A stretch of 64,000 nt of DNA from Thermococcus sp. Lineage in GTDB: Archaea > Methanobacteriota_B > Thermococci > Thermococcales > Thermococcaceae. The stretch spans positions 1 to 64,000 of the forward strand of contig NZ_WANV01000031.1 in NCBI RefSeq assembly GCF_015521605.1, read 5' to 3'. Shown here one piece after another: positions 1 to 6,977 of the stretch; the stretch's first letter is position 1; each line of letters begins with the position of its first letter. Under the pieces are notes generated by a model. That model saw only the letters and a program-made list of their open reading frames with translations, searched no databases and was not told the DNA's origin. A program made the position numbers and the translations under genes.

Positions 1-2
1 AC

Positions 3-668
3 CCAGCTCCGGTGGAGGAGCTCTACCTGATGCCCGGCCAGTACACGGTGCAGACCTTCGTCATGAAGGCAGATCTCAAGCAGCTCGCCGAGCAGCTCGT
101 CAACATAAACGTCAGGATGGGCGGAACGAAGGTCGAGACCAGGGACGCAAAGAGGGCACTGGATGCATTCCAGAACGCGGTAACTTTCGCCGAAGCCTCG
201 ATGAGCACGCCGGCAGAGGCCTGCTCGTGCACAGTAAGCCCCCTTTTGAACGGCATCTTCAGGGAGACCTTTGGGAGCGAGCCCTTTGACGAGGTTCCTG
301 CCCCGAAGAGCATCAACGTCACCGACTTCGGCACCGGGCCGTTCATCCCCATTCCGGCAGAAGGGGTCAAAGACTACTCCGCCGAGGTGATGGTGTTCGT
401 GGTTTCGGACTCAAAGGGCAACGTGAACATCCTGATCAACGAATCCGGGATAAGCGAGGGCGAGAGGCTGGCCCCGAGCTACCTCAACAGAGCCTTCATC
501 GAGGTCATCACCGGCAGGAACCCGCAGACCGGGAAAGAAGCGAGAATAGTGGCGTTCAAGATTTTCAACACCGACGGGACGGTGGCGCTCCGCCAGACGG
601 CGGTTCTGGCCGACAGAACGGTCAGAGTTTGGGTCTTTTCCGGAGGAGAATCCCCCGGAACCGGTTGA
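3..668 (+). CDS. Conserved hypothetical protein, 3' part (truncated by the window edge)
   Basis: The frame is open to the left edge, so only the C-terminal 221 residues are visible. A GTG at 12 exists, but the residues before it (PAP) read on naturally, so I treat the gene as incomplete. No catalytic motif is recognisable. The visible part has a helical stretch rich in Lys and Ala (KADLKQLAEQL, DAKRALDAFQNAV), a short Cys pair (ACSC) and a beta-rich C-terminal half (AEVMVFVVSDSKGNVNILI). No membrane segment is visible. It ends just before the convergent cytochrome b5-like gene. Function unknown. Confidence 0.6.
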   Translation, partial: PAPVEELYLMPGQYTVQTFVMKADLKQLAEQLVNINVRMGGTKVETRDAKRALDAFQNAVTFAEASMSTPAEACSCTVSPLLNGIFRETFGSEPFDEVPAPKSINVTDFGTGPFIPIPAEGVKDYSAEVMVFVVSDSKGNVNILINESGISEGERLAPSYLNRAFIEVITGRNPQTGKEARIVAFKIFNTDGTVALRQTAVLADRTVRVWVFSGGESPGTG

Positions 669-674
669 AAAAAT

Positions 675-700
675 TAGGGGTATCTCCCTACCGGTTTTTT
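675..700 (+). terminator. Short hairpin followed by a T run between convergent genes
   Basis: TAGGG (675-679) can pair with CCCTA (686-690) across a 6-base loop, and a TTTTTT run follows at 695-700. The site lies directly after the stop of the rightward gene and overlaps the last codon of the leftward gene. It is a plausible terminator for the rightward gene, but archaeal termination depends mainly on the T run, so the hairpin itself may be incidental. Confidence 0.35.
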
Positions 701-1296
701 GTTGTGTTGAGAGGCTCTCCGATCCTCCCTATGTAGTATGCTTGGAGAACTTCGTAGTCGTTCTGGTTGTGTTCAAGGAAAAAGACCTCGGTGGCGTTCG
801 TGCCGCAGTATTTCAGTATCGCCTCCCTGCCGCCGGGGTGCGTGTCTATCAGCGAGGTGACGTTATAAGCCCTGTCCTCGACGATGACCCAGCAGTCGCT
901 TGAGGAATTGTGCTTTGCCACCTCGGCAAGGGTCAGCACGGGAGTGGCTGAGACGCTCGAAGTCCTGAAGATGCTCCCCGGGGACACGATCGCCAGGAGG
1001 ATCAGTACTGCAATCCCGAGGGTCCAGGTGGAGAGCACTGCCCTTCTGACTTCCGGCCTTTTCAGGCTCTCGAACCTCCCGAAGGCTATGTAGATGCCTG
1101 CCGTCGCGTGGACGTAGAAGAGGGGGATGAAGAGGTACGACGCTATGGTGTGGACTCTCCTGGCCGTTTCATAGCTCATCAGCGACCCAAGGGTTGACGC
1201 CGGGTCATTCATTGCCAGGCCGGTTACCATCAGTGCCAGGCTGGCCGCTATCAGCAGCTCCCCGGAGGCTATGAGCACTTTGGTTACCCGCTTCAC
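688..1296 (-). CDS. Membrane protein with C-terminal cytochrome b5-like haem domain
   Basis: This 202-residue protein starts at a GTG preceded by GAGGTGGAAGG. It has about three membrane segments (roughly residues 7-29, 49-72, 88-106) and then a cytochrome b5-type domain from about 120 to 195. The b5 signature HPGG is at 153-156 and a second candidate axial His at 176 (FLEHNQ), the usual bis-His arrangement. The second membrane helix also carries His49 and His63, an H-x13-H spacing typical of membrane b-type haem helices. It therefore looks like a two-haem-type electron carrier with the soluble b5 domain probably outside the cell. The redox partner is unknown. It lies 9 nt after a DUF2892-type gene and is probably cotranscribed with it. 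Confidence 0.8.
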   Translation of the reverse strand: MKRVTKVLIASGELLIAASLALMVTGLAMNDPASTLGSLMSYETARRVHTIASYLFIPLFYVHATAGIYIAFGRFESLKRPEVRRAVLSTWTLGIAVLILLAIVSPGSIFRTSSVSATPVLTLAEVAKHNSSSDCWVIVEDRAYNVTSLIDTHPGGREAILKYCGTNATEVFFLEHNQNDYEVLQAYYIGRIGEPLNTTKNR

Positions 1297-1305
1297 CCTT
1301 CCACC

Positions 1306-1503
1306 TCAGCACTCTTTGCAGGTACTTATGCCGAGGAGCTTATAAATTGCACAGAAGCCGGTAAGTCCGGTCACCAGTGCAATCAGCCCGACTATCAAAA
1401 GCACGGTCTCGTAGGGCACGTTCATGCCCGCCCAGACTCCGAGAAGTGCTATTCCTATAACTATCCTCAAAATCCTGTCGAGGGTCCCCTCGTTCCTCTC
1501 CAT
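1306..1503 (-). CDS. Small DUF2892-like membrane protein
   Basis: This 65-residue protein has the features of the DUF2892 (YgaP membrane-segment-like) family: a short charged N-terminus (ERNEGTLDRILRI) followed by two hydrophobic helices around a tight turn. It ends GISTCKEC, with Cys also in the second helix. ATG at 1503 is preferred because GAGGTGAT lies just upstream. Such proteins are often found near sulfur- or redox-related genes. Here the next gene downstream encodes the b5-domain protein, so a role in membrane redox or sulfur chemistry is a reasonable inference, not shown by sequence. Confidence 0.75.
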   Translation of the reverse strand: MERNEGTLDRILRIVIGIALLGVWAGMNVPYETVLLIVGLIALVTGLTGFCAIYKLLGISTCKEC

Positions 1504-1516
1504 TGAAATCACCTCA

Positions 1517-1562
1517 GTTTTCTAGAAATTTCGAAAGAGTTATATTAATTTCCCAGGAAATT
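1517..1562. promoter_or_regulatory. Divergent promoter region with three short palindromes
   Basis: Between the DUF2892/b5 operon and the Lrp-type gene lie TTTCTAGAAA (1519-1528), TTTCGAAA (1529-1536) and AATTTCC-CA-GGAAATT (1547-1562). A TATA box for the rightward gene, TTATATTAA (1540-1548), overlaps the last palindrome. TTTC/GAAA half-sites repeat through the whole stretch, as expected for an oligomeric Lrp/AsnC regulator. I infer the adjacent regulator binds here and controls itself and the leftward operon. Confidence 0.6.
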
Positions 1563-1595
1563 AAAGGTAAAAACCTTCAAAATGAAGGTGATTTT

Positions 1596-2159
1596 ATGGA
1601 CGAACGCGACCTGAAGATATATCGCATGCTACGGGAGAATGGGAGGAGGAAGGTGAGCGAGATAGCCAGAAAATTGGGGATAAGCCACCCCTCGGCGAGG
1701 GAGAGGCTTGAACGGCTGGAGAAGCGCGGTGACGTGAGGGTTCAGGCCCTACTCAACATAAAGAAGAGGAACTTCGTCTCTGCCGTCGTTAATCTGCGCG
1801 TGAGGAGCATGGACGAGGCGGAGAAGCTGGCGGACGTTTTTGCGAAGTGTCCGAGGACGGTCTTTGTGGCGGCCACCACGGGAAAGTACAACCTCAACCT
1901 GGCTCTCATAGCGGAGAACCACTCCGTCCTTGAGGCCACGATAGAGAACACAATACGTCCCCTTGAGGCCGTTAAGGAGATGGACGTCTCCATAGGCTCT
2001 TCGCCGGCTTATCCCGAGTTCGTGGACTTCAAGCTCGACCCGGTCAGGGAGAGGGCCCCCTGCGGAAAGGTCTGCGCCGACTGCTACCTCTACGGCAAGA
2101 AGTGCAGCGGCTGTCCCGCGACGGTCTACTTCATGGGGCTGGATGGGAAGAGAGGATAG
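1596..2159 (+). CDS. Lrp/AsnC-family transcription regulator with a C-terminal Cys cluster
   Basis: This 187-residue DNA-binding protein has an N-terminal winged-helix domain (about 1-55, SEIARKLGISHPSARERLERLEKRG) and a middle alpha/beta domain of RAM type (about 60-140). After about residue 155 comes a Cys cluster, CGKVCADCYLYGKKCSGC, spaced C-x3-C-x2-C-x6-C-x2-C. That extension is not part of ordinary Lrp proteins and could hold a metal, a cluster or a redox disulfide. The start at 1596 has GGTGAT upstream, and the TATA box lies about 50 nt before it. It faces the b5-like operon across a palindrome-rich intergenic region and probably regulates it. Confidence 0.85.
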   Translation: MDERDLKIYRMLRENGRRKVSEIARKLGISHPSARERLERLEKRGDVRVQALLNIKKRNFVSAVVNLRVRSMDEAEKLADVFAKCPRTVFVAATTGKYNLNLALIAENHSVLEATIENTIRPLEAVKEMDVSIGSSPAYPEFVDFKLDPVRERAPCGKVCADCYLYGKKCSGCPATVYFMGLDGKRG

Positions 2160-2162
2160 GTG

Positions 2163-2729
2163 CTAAACCCCCTCTGTCTTCTCCCTCAGCTTTTCCCTCA
2201 CTTCCTCCCTTATCGGCTTCAGCGCCTTCGCATACTTTTCAAGCGTCCTGAAAAGCCGATCAACCCTCTCTTCGTACTTCTCGTCCCTCAGCTCTTCGCC
2301 CTCAAAGATATCGTCCACGTTGTAGAAGAGCACCTGCCCAACGGGAAACATCCGGTAGTTCACCGCGGCCGTTCTGAGCTCCATGAGGAGCCTGACCCCG
2401 CCGGTGACGCTGGATACGGTGGCGATGCCGAGGGGCAGGGCCTCGTACTCGTCGTATATCGTGTCAAGGAGTATCTTAAGCTCGCCCGGGTAGCTCCCGT
2501 TGTACTCGGGGGCGACTATGACGAGGGCGTCCGCCTCGAGGATCTTGGCTCTGTACCTCTCCATCTCGGGCGTCACCTTCCAGCGGTGGGTGTAGCAGAG
2601 GAGGTAGTCCTTAACGTCTATAAGCTCGGCCTCCCAGCCGAGTTCCTCGGCCTTCTTCGCGAGGTACTTCGCTACCCTCTCGCTCTTCCTGCCCTCCCTT
2701 GCCGTTCCGAGAATTACCTTTACCTTCAT
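2163..2729 (-). CDS. NAD(P)H-dependent FMN reductase-type flavoprotein
   Basis: This 188-residue protein has the flavodoxin-like fold of the NADPH-dependent FMN reductase family. It shows an N-terminal phosphate-binding loop (LGTAREGRKSERVAKYL), the flavin-binding motif PEYNGSYPGELK near residue 90, and the later loop SSVTGG. It should reduce flavin or a quinone-like acceptor in the cytoplasm. It is divergent from a 2-Cys peroxiredoxin with about 140 nt between the starts, so the pair may answer the same oxidative or redox signal. The leftward promoter has an A/T-rich box near 2755-2768 (revcomp of TTTTAAGATATTTAAAT). Confidence 0.85.
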   Translation of the reverse strand: MKVKVILGTAREGRKSERVAKYLAKKAEELGWEAELIDVKDYLLCYTHRWKVTPEMERYRAKILEADALVIVAPEYNGSYPGELKILLDTIYDEYEALPLGIATVSSVTGGVRLLMELRTAAVNYRMFPVGQVLFYNVDDIFEGEELRDEKYEERVDRLFRTLEKYAKALKPIREEVREKLREKTEGV

Positions 2730-2754
2730 GCCATCACCCAGATTGGTTCGCTTT

Positions 2755-2836
2755 TAAGATATTTAAATTTGTCCTTCAAAATGAAATGCTTTCGATTCTG
2801 GAACTTTTCACTTTGTTAGGCAAACCTATATAAATT
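2755..2836. promoter_or_regulatory. Divergent promoters of the FMN reductase and the 2-Cys peroxiredoxin
   Basis: Rightward TATA box CTATATAAATT at 2826-2836 lies about 35 nt before the peroxiredoxin start. On the other strand an A/T-rich box (TTAAATATCTTAAAAG, near 2755-2768) lies about 30 nt before the reductase start. No strong palindrome was seen between them. Confidence 0.6.
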
Positions 2837-2868
2837 AGGGTCGCCAACATAATGCCGAGGTGAATCCC

Positions 2869-3438
2869 ATGGTGAAGGTTGGAGAAATCGTTCCGGACTT
2901 TGAGGCCGATGCGTACCTTCCGGAGAAGGACGACATCGGAAAGGTCAGGCTTTCGGACTACAGGGGCAAGTGGGTTGTTATTGCCTTTTACCCGGCTGAC
3001 TTCACTTTCGTCTGCCCGACGGAGCTTGAGGAGCTGGCCGACTACTACGAGGAGTTCAAGAAGGAAGGGGCTGAAATTCTCAGCGTTTCTACCGATACTG
3101 CCTACGTCCACAAGGCCTGGCACGACACTTCCCCCGCGATAAAGAAGATAAAGTACCCGATGCTGGCCGACCCGGCAGGAAAGATATGCCGCCTCTTTGG
3201 CACATATATCGAGGACGAGGGGGTCTCGTGGAGGGCCACCTTCATAATAGACCCCGACGGAAAGGTTGTCCACATGGAGCTTCACGACCTCAGCATAGGA
3301 AGGAGCGCGAAGGAGATCCTCAGGAGGCTTAAGGCTTCCAAGTACGTCCGTGAGCACCCAGGCCAGGTCTGCCCGGCGAGCTGGGAGCCTGGCAAGGAGG
3401 CCCTTGAGGTCAGCCTCGACCTGGTTGGGAAGATATGA
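2869..3438 (+). CDS. Typical 2-Cys peroxiredoxin (AhpC/TSA family)
   Basis: This 189-residue cytoplasmic peroxidase reduces hydrogen peroxide and organic hydroperoxides. The peroxidatic Cys is Cys49 in DFTFVCPTE, and the resolving Cys168 sits in GQVCPASW near the C-terminus, so this is a typical 2-Cys enzyme. Trp and Arg of the active site (GVSWRATF) are present. ATG at 2869 is chosen over the GTG at 2860 because GAGGTG (2857-2862) makes a proper ribosome binding site only for 2869. It is a different family member from the Prx6-type enzyme at 45835-46485 and faces a flavin reductase. Its electron donor is not encoded beside it. Confidence 0.93.
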   Translation: MVKVGEIVPDFEADAYLPEKDDIGKVRLSDYRGKWVVIAFYPADFTFVCPTELEELADYYEEFKKEGAEILSVSTDTAYVHKAWHDTSPAIKKIKYPMLADPAGKICRLFGTYIEDEGVSWRATFIIDPDGKVVHMELHDLSIGRSAKEILRRLKASKYVREHPGQVCPASWEPGKEALEVSLDLVGKI

Positions 3439-3444
3439 TGGATC

Positions 3445-3490
3445 TTTCCATTCTGTAAATTTTTATCCCATATTTTTGCCAGAATGGAGT
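3445..3490. repeat. Inverted pair of TTTCCATTCTG elements between prx and ftr1
   Basis: TCCATTCTG (3447-3455) and its complement CAGAATGGA (3480-3488) form a 9-bp inverted repeat around an A/T-rich centre. Each arm matches the metal-gene promoter element: the forward copy starts TTTCCATTCTG, and the reverse-strand copy reads TCCATTCTGGCAA, 13 bases identical to the element at 5429-5441. It could be a divergent regulatory site, or partly a terminator for the peroxiredoxin gene. Confidence 0.5.
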
Positions 3491-3627
3491 CAGGTTTTCG
3501 TCCCTTTTCACAGATTTGAGAAGTTCGGTTGGTTTTCGCATCAAGTGGTGTTCCCTTCGAACCCTCCCGGTTTGACACGTGGCATATTTTTTTGGGGATT
3601 GTGGATGCTTCCCGCCTATTTTGCGAA

Positions 3628-3659
3628 TTTTCGATTTGGCAAAGGTAAAACTCATAAGC
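3628..3659 (+). promoter_or_regulatory. Metal-gene promoter element upstream of ftr1-like gene
   Basis: TTTTCGATTTGGCAAAGG followed by a spacer and CATAAGC. By eye about 22 of 32 positions agree with the element at 5427-5458, including TGGCAA and CATAAGC at identical spacing. It lies about 50 nt before the iron permease start. Confidence 0.6.
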
Positions 3660-3705
3660 TGCCCTATGAATTTTAGACTGACCTAAGAAATTCGGAGGTG
3701 AACCC

Positions 3706-4563
3706 ATGAGCGTTGGCGCTTTCCTCATAACCTTCAGGGAGGCCCTTGAGGCAGCTATAATAGTGGCGATAATAATAGCCTACCTGAGAAGAACCAACCG
3801 GGCGAACCAGATAAAGGACGTGTGGATAGGAACTGCCCTTTCAGTTGGCGTCAGCGTCCTCCTTGGAATCGGCATACTGAAGTTCTACGGGGGCCTGGCT
3901 GAGAAGGAGCTCTTCGAGGGAATAGCCTCCTATCTGGCGGTGATAGTCCTCACCAGCATGATATACTGGATGGCCACCAAGGGAAGGAACATCAGGGCGG
4001 AGATAGAGAGCAAGGTGAGCAAATCAATAGCCCCCCTGGCTCTAATAGGGTTCACGTTCATCGTGGTGTTCAGGGAGGGGCTTGAGACGGTTCTCTTCCT
4101 CACGCCCTTCATGACCCAGAACCTAACCGGGACGCTCCTCGGTCTCGTGGCCGGGCTGGCCGGGGCGCTCGTGCTGGCCTACCTGATATACGGTGTTGGA
4201 ATGCGCATAGACCTGAGGAAGTTCTTCTACTTCAGCTCGATACTGCTGGTGTTCGTAGCGGCAGGCCTTGCGGGCTACGGCACGCACGAGCTTATCGAGT
4301 GGGCCGGAGAGGAGGGCTATTCCCTGGGCGTCTTTGCGAGCACCGCCTACGACCTCGGGATTCCGAGCGGGAGCATCTGGCACCACAACGGGACCGTAGG
4401 CTCGGTCTTTGCGGTGCTCTTCGGATACTCCGTGAGCATGGAGTGGGGCAGGGTGATAGTGCAGTTTGGATACCTCATAACGGCCCTCTACCTCGTGCTC
4501 AGGGCCTACGGCAGGGAACCCACGCTGGGCAGGGAGAAAAAGGCCGCGAAGAGTGCGGTCTGA
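3706..4563 (+). CDS. FTR1-family iron permease
   Basis: This 285-residue membrane protein has about seven hydrophobic helices and the two REXXE iron-binding motifs that define the family: REALE near residue 11 (ITFREALEAAI) and REGLE near 125 (VVFREGLETVLF). These Glu residues normally coordinate ferric iron during transport. No ferroxidase gene lies alongside, so it may take up iron in another form or work with an unlinked partner. The start has GGAGGTGA upstream. The gene belongs to the group carrying the shared TTTCC-N5-TGGCAA element, consistent with metal-responsive control. Confidence 0.92.
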   Translation: MSVGAFLITFREALEAAIIVAIIIAYLRRTNRANQIKDVWIGTALSVGVSVLLGIGILKFYGGLAEKELFEGIASYLAVIVLTSMIYWMATKGRNIRAEIESKVSKSIAPLALIGFTFIVVFREGLETVLFLTPFMTQNLTGTLLGLVAGLAGALVLAYLIYGVGMRIDLRKFFYFSSILLVFVAAGLAGYGTHELIEWAGEEGYSLGVFASTAYDLGIPSGSIWHHNGTVGSVFAVLFGYSVSMEWGRVIVQFGYLITALYLVLRAYGREPTLGREKKAAKSAV

Positions 4564-4628
4564 TTTACTCATTTTTGACCCGCAATGAATAAAAAGGGTG
4601 AAATTGATTTCACTCTTGGGTGTGAAAA

Positions 4629-5012
4629 ATGAACGTTAGGGATTTCAGGAAAATAGCGCTCGTTGGCGCGAGCCCAAACCCCTCAAAGTATGGCAACATA
4701 ATTCTGAAAGACCTCGTCGGTAAAGGGTACGAGGTTCTCCCAGTGAACCCGAAGCATGAGGAGATCGAGGGCCTGAGGTGCTACCGCAGTGTCCGCGAAC
4801 TTCCCGGCGATGTGGACGTCATAGTCTTTGTCGTCCCACCGGCGGTGGGGCTGGGCATAGCAAGAGAAGCCGTCGAGGCGGGCTTCAAAAGGCTCTGGTT
4901 CCAGCCCGGTGCCGAGAGCGACGATATTGCCAGGTTCCTCGATGAGAAAGGCGTTGAGTACAGCTTTGGGAAGTGCATAATAGCTGAGACAACGTGGACG
5001 AGCTGGGGGTGA
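4629..5012 (+). CDS. CoA-binding domain protein (CoA_binding_2/YccU-like)
   Basis: This 127-residue single-domain Rossmann-like protein has a nucleotide loop IALVGASPNPSKYGN near the N-terminus and the family pattern VLPVNPKHEEIEGLRCY, then VFVVPP and a late segment WFQPGAES. It matches stand-alone CoA-binding proteins related to the succinyl-CoA synthetase alpha N-domain. No enzymatic activity is known for stand-alone members. The next gene (DUF302) starts 4 nt after its stop, so the two form an operon. Confidence 0.88.
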   Translation: MNVRDFRKIALVGASPNPSKYGNIILKDLVGKGYEVLPVNPKHEEIEGLRCYRSVRELPGDVDVIVFVVPPAVGLGIAREAVEAGFKRLWFQPGAESDDIARFLDEKGVEYSFGKCIIAETTWTSWG

Positions 5013-5016
5013 TTGG

Positions 5017-5394
5017 ATGGAGTTCTACTACGTTAGGCGCTTTGATGAGGATCTGGACTTCCTCTGGGAACGCTTCAAAAAGAGGCTGGAGGAGGCCGGT
5101 TTCCTCCTCATAGGGGAGCGCATTCCCGTCGCCATAACCGAAACGGAGAACGGCATAATAGCGGACTACCACCTGCTGTTCATCTGCCACAGCGAGCTTG
5201 TCGAGGAGCTGGTCAAGATAGACCCCAACATCGGGGCACTGCTTCCCTGCACGGGCTTCGGCTACCGCACGGAGGAGGGGAACTACCTTGGCGTTACCCT
5301 TCCGAGCGTTGCCTGGAAAATAGCCGGCGAGAGGGTCGTCGAGCTGATGAGGCCCATGGAGGAGCAGGTGAAGGGGATCATAGACTCCCTTTAA
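5017..5394 (+). CDS. DUF302 protein
   Basis: This 125-residue protein matches the DUF302 pattern: an alpha/beta domain with FKKRLEEAGFLLIGE, a central hydrophobic strand with Cys (HLLFICHSEL), and LLPCTGFGYRTE. The conserved Cys residues (in FICH and LLPCT) are kept. DUF302 proteins have no established biochemical role; they are often near redox or metal genes, as here. It is translationally close to the CoA-binding protein (4-nt gap, GGGGTGATT ribosome binding site). A second DUF302 protein with a strange N-terminus lies at 14797-15375. Confidence 0.85.
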   Translation: MEFYYVRRFDEDLDFLWERFKKRLEEAGFLLIGERIPVAITETENGIIADYHLLFICHSELVEELVKIDPNIGALLPCTGFGYRTEEGNYLGVTLPSVAWKIAGERVVELMRPMEEQVKGIIDSL

Positions 5395-5426
5395 TTTTCA
5401 CTTTTGTTTATACGTTCGGTTTCCGG

Positions 5427-5458
5427 TTTCCATTCTGGCAACGATAAGCCCCATAAGC
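5427..5458 (+). promoter_or_regulatory. Metal-gene promoter element upstream of the HMA/YHS pair
   Basis: TTTCCATTCTGGCAACG followed by ATAAGCC and CATAAGC. The best-formed copy of the element; GATAAGCC would serve as a weak TATA box about 40 nt before the HMA start. TTTCCA and TGGCAA make an imperfect dyad with a 3-nt centre. Confidence 0.65.
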
Positions 5459-5488
5459 TTTCCCCCTTAGCTTCTATCGGTGATGCAA

Positions 5489-5695
5489 ATGACCGAAGTC
5501 GTGTTGAAGATACCGAACATGAGCTGCAAGCACTGTGTTATGAGAATAACCAAGGCGATAGAGAGCGTTGGAGCAAAGGGCGAAGTCAGCCTTGAGGAAA
5601 AGAAGGCTGTGGTCGAGTTCGACCCCGGAAAAGTCCGCCTGGAGGAGATAATCAAGGCCATTGAAAGGTACGGCTACGAAGTGGAGGTGGCCTGA
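5489..5695 (+). CDS. Small heavy-metal-associated (HMA) metallochaperone, CopZ-like
   Basis: This 68-residue single HMA domain is a ferredoxin-like metal carrier with the binding motif MSCKHC near residue 11 and the usual later strand GYEVEVA. Such proteins carry Cu(I) to P1B-ATPases. The start at 5489 is chosen because GGTGATG just upstream fits as a ribosome binding site; ATG 5483 and GTG 5480 are in frame. The stop is immediately followed by a YHS-domain gene. The shared metal element upstream and the CopA gene elsewhere in the window support a copper role. Confidence 0.9.
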   Translation: MTEVVLKIPNMSCKHCVMRITKAIESVGAKGEVSLEEKKAVVEFDPGKVRLEEIIKAIERYGYEVEVA

Positions 5696-5911
5696 ATGCC
5701 GATTGACCCCGTCTGCGGGATGGAAGTTGACGAGAACACCGGGCTCAGGGTCGAGTACGGCGGGAAGGTCTACTACTTCTGCTCCCCTGGGTGCAAGGCG
5801 GAGTTCGAGGCGAACCCGGAGAAGTACATCGGAATGGAGGGCATGGGGCACTCCCACCACTCCCGCCACGGGCACGGCATGGGGCACCGCCGGGGCGGTT
5901 GCCACCACTGA
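5696..5911 (+). CDS. YHS-domain protein with His-rich tail
   Basis: This 71-residue protein is a YHS domain, a short zinc-ribbon-like metal domain: DPVCGMEVDE at the N-terminus and YYFCSPGCKAEFEANPEKY in the middle. The last 20 or so residues are rich in His, Gly and Met and end CHH, an extra metal-binding tail. It starts directly after the stop of the HMA gene, so the two are cotranscribed and probably act together in metal handling. The function of stand-alone YHS proteins is mostly inferred from context. Confidence 0.9.
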   Translation: MPIDPVCGMEVDENTGLRVEYGGKVYYFCSPGCKAEFEANPEKYIGMEGMGHSHHSRHGHGMGHRRGGCHH

Positions 5912-5926
5912 TGTTTTTCATTTTGT

Positions 5927-6000
5927 TTTCGTGCGAATGACTGGCTTTTCGTGCGATTCGGTGTTATCTTCTTTCTTTTCGTGTGAATCAACCTTATAAA
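5927..6000 (+). promoter_or_regulatory. Three direct repeats upstream of a TATA box (DMT transporter promoter)
   Basis: Copies of TTTTCGTGYGAWTSR occur at 5927-5940, 5947-5960 and 5977-5990, with starts spaced 20 and 30 bp, so all lie on one face of the helix. A TATA box CTTATAAA (5993-6000) follows at once, and the ATG at 6023 fits a leaderless transcript. The array is positioned for an activator or cooperative regulator. Confidence 0.65.
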
Positions 6001-6022
6001 GCTCTTTTCCAGACAGTAATAT

Positions 6023-6952
6023 ATGACCCACCACCACGGCTACGTCGGGGCCCTTCTTGCGGCGTTTCTTTTTGGGCTGAGTTCGACCCTCAACAAGATA
6101 GCCCTCAGGGACGTTCACCCCGTGGTGGTCGCCGGGAGCGTGTACCTCACGGCCGGAGTGGTACTGATGGCTCTGCGCTTCACCCCTCTGAAGGAGAGGC
6201 TCCTGAGCACGCTGGAGTTCCGCGTGAAGACCCGGGAGGGGTTCTCCCGTAGGGACGTGGGTCTGCTTGGCCTGATAGTTCTCTTTGGCTCGTTTATGGC
6301 GCCCCTCCTCTTCATGTTCGGACTGGAGAGAACCTCTGCGGTCAACGCCTCCCTCCTCCTCAACACCGAAACCCTCTTCACGGTCCTCATGGCCGCCGCG
6401 GTCTTCAGGGAGAGGATTTCCCGGCGCGGTATGGTCGGGATTGCCCTGATTATTGCCGGTGCCCTCGTTGTTTCGACAGAGAACATGGGTTCCGTGGCGC
6501 TGATGGGGAACCCCTGGGGCAACCTCCTTGTTGTGCTCGCCGGCCTCTGCTGGGCCATCGACAACAACCTGAGCAGGTTCCTGAGCCTCAACCGTGATTT
6601 GCTCCTTGTTACCTCTCTCAAAGGCATTCTCGGAGGAACTTCCCTCCTCTCGCTTTCCGCGCTCCTCGGAGTCCCCCTCACGATTCCAGCTCAAAGTATG
6701 CCCTACATCCTAACGGTCGGCTCGCTTAGCATCGGGTTTTCCCTCGTACTCTACCTTTTTGCGCTCAGGGAAATTGGCGCCATGAGAACCGGGGCGATTT
6801 TTTCTACCTCGACCCTGGTGGGAGCGTTCGTCGCGTTTTTGGTTCTGGGCGAGGGCTTCACCCCGCTGAAGGCGCTCTTCGGGGTTCTAATGCTCGCCGG
6901 CGTCTACCTGATCTCCGCTGAGCGTCCCGCGGAAGACTCTTATACCGGCTGA
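6023..6952 (+). CDS. EamA/DMT-family transporter
   Basis: This 309-residue protein has about ten membrane helices in two EamA repeats. The first covers about 10-150 (GALLAAFLFGLSSTLNKIAL, later LERTSAVNASLLLNTETLFTVLMA) and the second about 165-300 (LVVLAGLCWAIDNNLSRFLS, later GEGFTPLKALFGVLMLAGVYLI). Drug/metabolite transporters export or import small metabolites, amino acids or drugs; the substrate cannot be read from sequence. The N-terminus begins MTHHHG. The start lies about 25 nt after the TATA box, so the mRNA is probably leaderless. The three upstream repeats suggest specific regulation. Confidence 0.9.
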   Translation: MTHHHGYVGALLAAFLFGLSSTLNKIALRDVHPVVVAGSVYLTAGVVLMALRFTPLKERLLSTLEFRVKTREGFSRRDVGLLGLIVLFGSFMAPLLFMFGLERTSAVNASLLLNTETLFTVLMAAAVFRERISRRGMVGIALIIAGALVVSTENMGSVALMGNPWGNLLVVLAGLCWAIDNNLSRFLSLNRDLLLVTSLKGILGGTSLLSLSALLGVPLTIPAQSMPYILTVGSLSIGFSLVLYLFALREIGAMRTGAIFSTSTLVGAFVAFLVLGEGFTPLKALFGVLMLAGVYLISAERPAEDSYTG

Positions 6953-6977
6953 TACTACATATGTCCGAGGAATATCA

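Noticed and set aside
2160-2819. Plus-strand 219-codon frame overlapping the FMN reductase
   Set aside because: Leu/Pro/Val-rich shadow of the minus-strand reductase, which has clear flavodoxin-like motifs.
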